Shown: in pieces, positions 60,041 to 64,000 of the stretch
Numbering within the stretch: the stretch's first letter is position 1
Layout: each line of letters starts with the position of its first letter
Assembly: GCA_016844945.1 (NCBI GenBank)
Contig: JAERTJ010000085.1
Location: 1-64,000, forward strand
Origin: Fidelibacterota bacterium
GTDB lineage: Bacteria; Fidelibacterota; UBA8477; JABMPR01
Direction: 5' to 3'
DNA length: 64,000 bases
Notes under the pieces: model-generated
Database searches by the model: none
The model's input: the letters and a program-made list of their open reading frames with translations, nothing else
What the model was told of the DNA's origin: nothing
Made by a program: the position numbers and the translations under genes

Positions 60041-60841
60041 ATGGATCAACACATCAACCAACTCATCACCAACGCAGGTGACATCGCCAAACAAGCTGGA
60101 GCTCTGATTATTGAGTTAAGTTCTCAGGATCGGCGGATATCCTACAAGAGTGCCAGGGATATGGTGACCGAGGTGGATCAGGCTTCTGAAGATTTTATTG
60201 TATCTGAAATCAGCAGGCGCTTCCCTGACCATGAAATTCTGGCAGAAGAAGGTGGGATATCTACCCAGAATCACTCACACTATCGATGGATTATTGACCC
60301 TCTGGATGGGACCACAAATTTTGTTCATGGATTCCCAGTTTTTGCCGTATCCATCGGCATTGAGTATGATGGGCAACTAACTGTCGGCGCCGTATACGAC
60401 CCAAATAGAGATGAACTATTCACAGCAGGTTTGGGTCAAGGCGCTAGTCTGAATGGAAATCCAATCCGCGTCAGTGAAACTGTTGATCTGGGTAAATCCC
60501 TGCTGGCTACTGGGTTCTCATATTTCAATGATGATTATTTCAAATTGAACATGGAACTGTGGGCCTCCATTTATGGAAAGACACAGGGACTCAGACGAGC
60601 TGGCGCAGCTGCCATTGACCTTGCCTGGCTCGCTTGTGGAAGACTTGATGGGCTCTGGGAGTTCAGTTTGAAACCATGGGATATCGCTGCTGGAGCACTA
60701 CTTGTGACTGAAGCAGGTGGCATCACTTCTGGGCCACAAGGTGAGGCTCTAGATCTCAAACAGGGTCATATCATCGCCGCCAATCCCCACATCCACCCTG
60801 AGATCATTAAAGAAATCAGTCTGTTTAATCATCGTCTATGA
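60041..60841 (+). CDS. Inositol-monophosphatase-family protein
   Basis: A 266-aa phosphatase. The metal-binding residues lie in EILAEEGG (Glu, about 67-74), WIIDPLDGTTNFVHGFPVF (DPLDGTTN, about 87-94) and KPWDIAAGALLVTEAGG (WDIAAG, about 211-216). The family hydrolyses inositol phosphates or related sugar phosphates and needs magnesium. The length is normal. It is followed after 19 bases by the DUF503 gene. Confidence 0.95.
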   Translation: MDQHINQLITNAGDIAKQAGALIIELSSQDRRISYKSARDMVTEVDQASEDFIVSEISRRFPDHEILAEEGGISTQNHSHYRWIIDPLDGTTNFVHGFPVFAVSIGIEYDGQLTVGAVYDPNRDELFTAGLGQGASLNGNPIRVSETVDLGKSLLATGFSYFNDDYFKLNMELWASIYGKTQGLRRAGAAAIDLAWLACGRLDGLWEFSLKPWDIAAGALLVTEAGGITSGPQGEALDLKQGHIIAANPHIHPEIIKEISLFNHRL

Positions 60842-60860
60842 TCTGATGGATGATTGATTA

Positions 60861-61151
60861 ATGCTTATTACTGGTGTCTTGGAGATTGAACTCCACATTC
60901 CTGCTGCACAAAGTCTTAAACAAAAACGGAGCGTGGTTAAAAGTTTAAGGGATCGATTGCGATCAAACTTCAATATATCTGTAGCAGAGATTGATCATCT
61001 GGATAAGTGGCAGCGTGCAACCCTGGCCATTGCCATGGTGTCCAGAGATCAACAATATCTTGATTCCAGGTTCCAGGCGATAACAGGGTTTATTGAAACA
61101 GAAATTCTGGCTTCAGCTTATGTGGTAAGGTCTGAATTAATGCTCCTCTAG
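60861..61151 (+). CDS. DUF503 family protein (YlxP-like)
   Basis: A 96-aa protein with the family pattern: [56 protein letters not shown]. Homologues near rbfA have been linked to ribosome maturation; here it follows the phosphatase gene. Its end overlaps that of the convergent XRE gene by 4 bases. Confidence 0.92.
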   Translation: MLITGVLEIELHIPAAQSLKQKRSVVKSLRDRLRSNFNISVAEIDHLDKWQRATLAIAMVSRDQQYLDSRFQAITGFIETEILASAYVVRSELMLL

Positions 61152-61363
61152 GGTTCACGATACTCAAATATATCATGAATAGATTTCTCAAACAAATTGG
61201 CGATTCGAAAAGCCAGGCCTAGAGATGGTGTATACTTCCCCGCCTCCAGGGCTACAATGGTTTGACGTGTACAGCCAACCGCATCCGCCAATTCCTGTTG
61301 TGTCATCTCATCTTTCAGAAATCTATGTTTGCGGATTTCATTGAGGATTATGTCAGTTCCCAT
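61148..61363 (-). CDS. XRE-family transcriptional regulator
   Basis: A 71-aa helix-turn-helix protein. ATG 61363 is preferred: [15 protein letters not shown] leads directly into the fold, and it overlaps the upstream gene by 11 bases. The motif [43 protein letters not shown] is a standard Cro/XRE DNA-binding fold. Such small regulators often sit with a membrane protein of the DUF2178 type, as here, but their targets are unknown. Confidence 0.93.
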   Translation of the reverse strand: MGTDIILNEIRKHRFLKDEMTQQELADAVGCTRQTIVALEAGKYTPSLGLAFRIANLFEKSIHDIFEYREP

Positions 61364-61940
61364 AACGATCCATCCACCAGTACCCATACACGATTCCAAT
61401 TGATCTACTCAGGAAGAGCATAAGGAAATTTGACCAGAACATCAGGTAGGGTATATCAATAGGAATGGCTCCTGCAGTCCAATAATATTCTGTTAGACCA
61501 ACGGTCCAGATAACACTGAGCAATAAAATACCTACCAACTGGAAGGTTCCAGCCCTGGTCAGAACCAGCTCATCTCTTTCGTCAAACAATTCTGACCATT
61601 TTCCTTTTTTGGATGTGGGTAACATCAAAAAAAGATTGATCAGAAGCATGACACATAACACCCCTGTGGAACTGATTCGAAAGGTATCATCCTTAAAAAA
61701 GTCTGTCACTGCATGACCATCAAACATCCAGAATAGAATAATGAGCCCAATGAACATGGACAATATGTTCCATAATGCTCGCTGCTGGATTGCCGCCATT
61801 GGAATTTTCTGCTGTTCCCCATTTTCAGTCAATGCTCGTTTGCGATCGCGCAGACTCCTGAGAGTTTTAACCCCCAGGTATGCGCCAAAAGCACTCACCA
61901 AAAAAGCGATCGAAACTGTAATTATTAACCAGGTATTCAT
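61353..61940 (-). CDS. Four-helix membrane protein (DUF2178-like)
   Basis: A 195-aa membrane protein with hydrophobic segments at about 5-26, 54-72, 85-108, 130-150 and 165-185. The centre has [23 protein letters not shown], a pattern (DERD/E before a helix) found in DUF2178-like proteins. It shares an operon with the XRE regulator, overlapping it by 11 bases. The function is unknown. Confidence 0.72.
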   Translation of the reverse strand: MNTWLIITVSIAFLVSAFGAYLGVKTLRSLRDRKRALTENGEQQKIPMAAIQQRALWNILSMFIGLIILFWMFDGHAVTDFFKDDTFRISSTGVLCVMLLINLFLMLPTSKKGKWSELFDERDELVLTRAGTFQLVGILLLSVIWTVGLTEYYWTAGAIPIDIPYLMFWSNFLMLFLSRSIGIVYGYWWMDRYGN

Positions 61941-62066
61941 GTTATCTCCCCTTTACTTGTAATGTTATTCATACATAGTATCATATATTTCATTCATGAT
62001 GTAATATATTTCATACATTACTATATCCAAGAGAATTTGATCAATGATCCCTTTGCAATCTTCAAA

Positions 62067-62615
62067 CTATTTTCTAGGGTTTTTCCAGTAGACTTCCTGG
62101 TTACCTGCTTGATGGTTTTCATATCGAGCCATCACAAAGAGTAAATCTGAAAGTCGATTTATATATTTTACTATTTCCGGTGCTACCGCCTCAGCCTGAT
62201 CAAGAGCAATAATACTGCGTTCCGCTCGTCGACAAACAGTTCTCGCAAGATGCAAATTAGCAGCAACCGGTGCCCCCCCCGGTAGAATAAATTCCTCAAG
62301 AGCTGGTAATGTTTCATTCAGTTCATCGATGTGGGTTTCCATATCATCTATGCGTTGACTTGAAATAAGACCTGTTATCATACCTGCAGAGGCTAGTTCT
62401 CCCCCGATATCGAAGAGAACATGCTGGATGGGAGTAAGGATTTCCCCAATGGCTTTGTGAGGATCCTGGGCTAATACAGTCCCCAGCAGACTGTTCAATT
62501 CATCAATGTCACCATAAGCGGATACGCGTTGCGAATTTTTGGAAACTTTGTCACCATTGGCCAACCGGGTTTTACCCCTGTCACCCGTTCGGGTATAAAT
62601 CTTTGTAAGTCTCAT
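62067..62615 (-). CDS. Cob(I)alamin adenosyltransferase (PduO type)
   Basis: A 182-aa enzyme that transfers the adenosyl group of ATP to cob(I)alamin, giving coenzyme B12. The N-terminal KIYTRTGDRGKTRLANGDKVSKNSQRVSAYGDIDELNSLLG (about 4-44) is the PduO ATP-binding signature, and ARTVCRRAERSIIALD (about 124-139) and the final YINRLSDLLFVMARYEN match too. With the B12 uptake locus in the same window it suggests the organism uses scavenged corrinoids. Confidence 0.95.
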   Translation of the reverse strand: MRLTKIYTRTGDRGKTRLANGDKVSKNSQRVSAYGDIDELNSLLGTVLAQDPHKAIGEILTPIQHVLFDIGGELASAGMITGLISSQRIDDMETHIDELNETLPALEEFILPGGAPVAANLHLARTVCRRAERSIIALDQAEAVAPEIVKYINRLSDLLFVMARYENHQAGNQEVYWKNPRK

Positions 62616-62639
62616 TTATGTGACCTCTCTCTTATCATG

Positions 62640-63884
62640 CTATCCATTCAGGTGATTTCGACTGACGATTTCCAAAACGACTACTGCTGACCACAAAATA
62701 GTAAATACAACTGTGGACCAAATGGACAAAGATGGTCTCAATATCCGGTAATCTCGGTCCACGCTTTCAGAAATCAATAGGATTAGGTTGACTGCCCATA
62801 CAGATCCTACCACGACTATCGCGACGAGGAATAATTGGCTAAGAAAGGGCTGTGATCCGATATAAACCAATGGATATAAAGCAAAGAAGATCGATACAAT
62901 GATCACACTTGAACTGAATCGAGGTCGTTCATGGATCAAGCCCCTGAGTCGTGCTCTATCTAATCCAGGTTCTTCACCTGATTCAATCATGACAAACAAA
63001 CCTGTCAGGGAGACAAACAAGAGGATTCTCAACAGGCTTATTAGTTCAGCGGATGGTATAAACATGTTCTCTATACCCATGCTCAGCAACAGAATTTCTT
63101 GTGAAATGAATAGGTACAAAAAGCGTTTCGTAATACTCTTGCTCCTGAACGCTATACCAAGTCCAAGCGCAACGACACTACCAGAGATCACATATTGTGT
63201 CACAGATGTGGTGTTACCATTAAAAACATTTGGAGTATCTCCAGGGATTCCAGAGAAGGTAAAATGAGCAAACCAGGTGAATAAGATTCCATAAAGTGCC
63301 ACAATGGGTGCAGGTATTCCCTGCTTTCTCCAGCGTTTTTCCATATGGAGTAATAACAAAATCAAAAAAAGCATGTCAGGTAAAAGTTTTACCTGAGAAT
63401 CCCAGAGACTCAGCACACTTGCCAGAAACCAGATCCACAGCAAGTTTTTCTCCCCGGAAATAAACCTGTGTGATTTTCCTGATAGAACTCTTTCTAACTC
63501 TATGAGGAGTAATCCTACACCTCCCATACTAAGAAAACGGATAAAGCTGGACTGATGGAATACAGGGTGCATCAAAGGGGTCATCACCACGGCTGCCAAT
63601 CCCAGAATTACAGAATACAGATGCCCTGAATTTTTTGGGGTTCCTGAATAGTAGGCGCTTAGATGGAGAGCGACCAGCATCATACCCAGACTAAATATGA
63701 TGCCCGGTGCTACGGCTGGGAGTTTTAGCAGTGGAATCACACCTGCCACTAGGATAATGATTGAGGCAAATGCGAGTTGATGCTGGCGGCTTGCTGAAAT
63801 TTGTCGTCCCAGCCATTGAAGTAGTATTGCTGAGATCAACAAGTACCCTGCAACACCTCCGTTGATAAGATCAATTTGCCCCAT
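62640..63884 (-). CDS. Polytopic membrane protein of unknown function
   Basis: A 414-aa protein with about 11 to 12 hydrophobic helices. I do not recognise it. The segment LDRARLRGLIHERPRFSSSVIIVSIFFALYPLVYIG (about 320-355) slightly recalls complex-I-type antiporter subunits, but the usual Lys/Glu residues in helices are not obvious. It lies just after a gene cut by the window edge (about 20 bases apart) and before the adenosyltransferase gene. Confidence 0.7.
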   Translation of the reverse strand: MGQIDLINGGVAGYLLISAILLQWLGRQISASRQHQLAFASIIILVAGVIPLLKLPAVAPGIIFSLGMMLVALHLSAYYSGTPKNSGHLYSVILGLAAVVMTPLMHPVFHQSSFIRFLSMGGVGLLLIELERVLSGKSHRFISGEKNLLWIWFLASVLSLWDSQVKLLPDMLFLILLLLHMEKRWRKQGIPAPIVALYGILFTWFAHFTFSGIPGDTPNVFNGNTTSVTQYVISGSVVALGLGIAFRSKSITKRFLYLFISQEILLLSMGIENMFIPSAELISLLRILLFVSLTGLFVMIESGEEPGLDRARLRGLIHERPRFSSSVIIVSIFFALYPLVYIGSQPFLSQLFLVAIVVVGSVWAVNLILLISESVDRDYRILRPSLSIWSTVVFTILWSAVVVLEIVSRNHLNG

Positions 63885-63904
63885 CTGGAAAATTCAGATC
63901 TAGA

Positions 63905-64000
63905 TCAAAGATCAAAGGGATCGTCGATCAACTCCATATATACATTGTTGGTATCATCATGAAATGAGAGTTTCACATAGTGACGTTGAGTCTCATCAAA
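63905..64000 (-). CDS. C-terminal end of an unidentified protein (partial)
   Basis: The last 31 codons of a minus-strand frame enter from the window edge and stop at 63905 (TGA). The peptide reads FDETQRHYVKLSFHDDTNNVYMELIDDPFDL in two parts, acidic near the end. Too little is visible to name it. Confidence 0.55.
   Translation of the reverse strand, partial: FDETQRHYVKLSFHDDTNNVYMELIDDPFDL

Overview
The window is a gene-dense stretch of bacterial chromosome of moderate to low GC. It suggests an FCB-group bacterium (Bacteroidota/Marinimicrobia-like). The signs are a C-terminal sorting domain with an NFPNPFNPST motif, a cobalamin-riboswitch/BtuB-like/BtuG-like locus, many lipoproteins with carboxypeptidase-regulatory or PEGA folds, a Pit-PhoU fusion and a viroplasmin-type RNase HI. 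The phylum is an inference; no rRNA or ribosomal protein gene is present.

Region 1 (1-15012, all minus) reads as one long co-directional block. It starts with an LPP20-type lipoprotein, then a CsgG/LpoB-like protein with PEGA domains, a lipoprotein with a formylglycine-generating-enzyme fold, a small carboxypeptidase-regulatory-like lipoprotein, a zinc-ribbon/transmembrane/beta-domain protein and another lipoprotein. It continues without a gap into a complete oligopeptide-type ABC importer (binding protein, two permeases, two ATPases) and a secreted protein cut by the window edge.

Region 2 (15013-16223) holds an elongator tRNA-Met, followed by decaying copies of its own 3' tail, each with a terminator hairpin. 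The same architecture appears after the initiator tRNA-fMet at 26499, and a dispersed fragment lies near 29600.

Region 3 (16224-23502) carries signal transduction and respiration: a PAS histidine kinase with a CheC-like protein, an octaheme lipoprotein cytochrome, an OmpR/histidine kinase pair, and a heptaheme NapC/NirT quinol dehydrogenase resembling ImcH of extracellular electron transfer. Region 4 (23702-29197) has an MFS transporter with a PlsC-type acyltransferase, the fMet tRNA locus and a Pit phosphate transporter fused to a PhoU-like domain.

Region 5 (29724-39276, minus) is a chemosensory cluster: sigma54 activator, ABM-domain protein, methyl-accepting protein, CheY-like regulator, a CheA lacking its phosphorylatable Hpt domain, CheW and a hybrid kinase. 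A palindrome and a possible sigma54 promoter lie between the activator gene and the cluster.

Region 6 (39500-51164) is mixed: lipoproteins, an ECF sigma/anti-sigma pair co-transcribed with a lipoprotein, an S66 peptidase with a possible Tat signal, cold-shock protein, a CcdA/thioredoxin redox trio, a LacI regulator divergent from a carbohydrate-binding-like lipoprotein, and RNase HI. Region 7 (51388-64000) has TypA with an rRNA methyltransferase, the B12 uptake locus, an AGCS symporter, an inositol-monophosphatase-family enzyme, DUF503, an XRE regulator with its membrane partner, a PduO-type cobalamin adenosyltransferase and an unrecognised polytopic membrane protein. The B12 uptake locus and the adenosyltransferase together suggest scavenging and activation of external B12.
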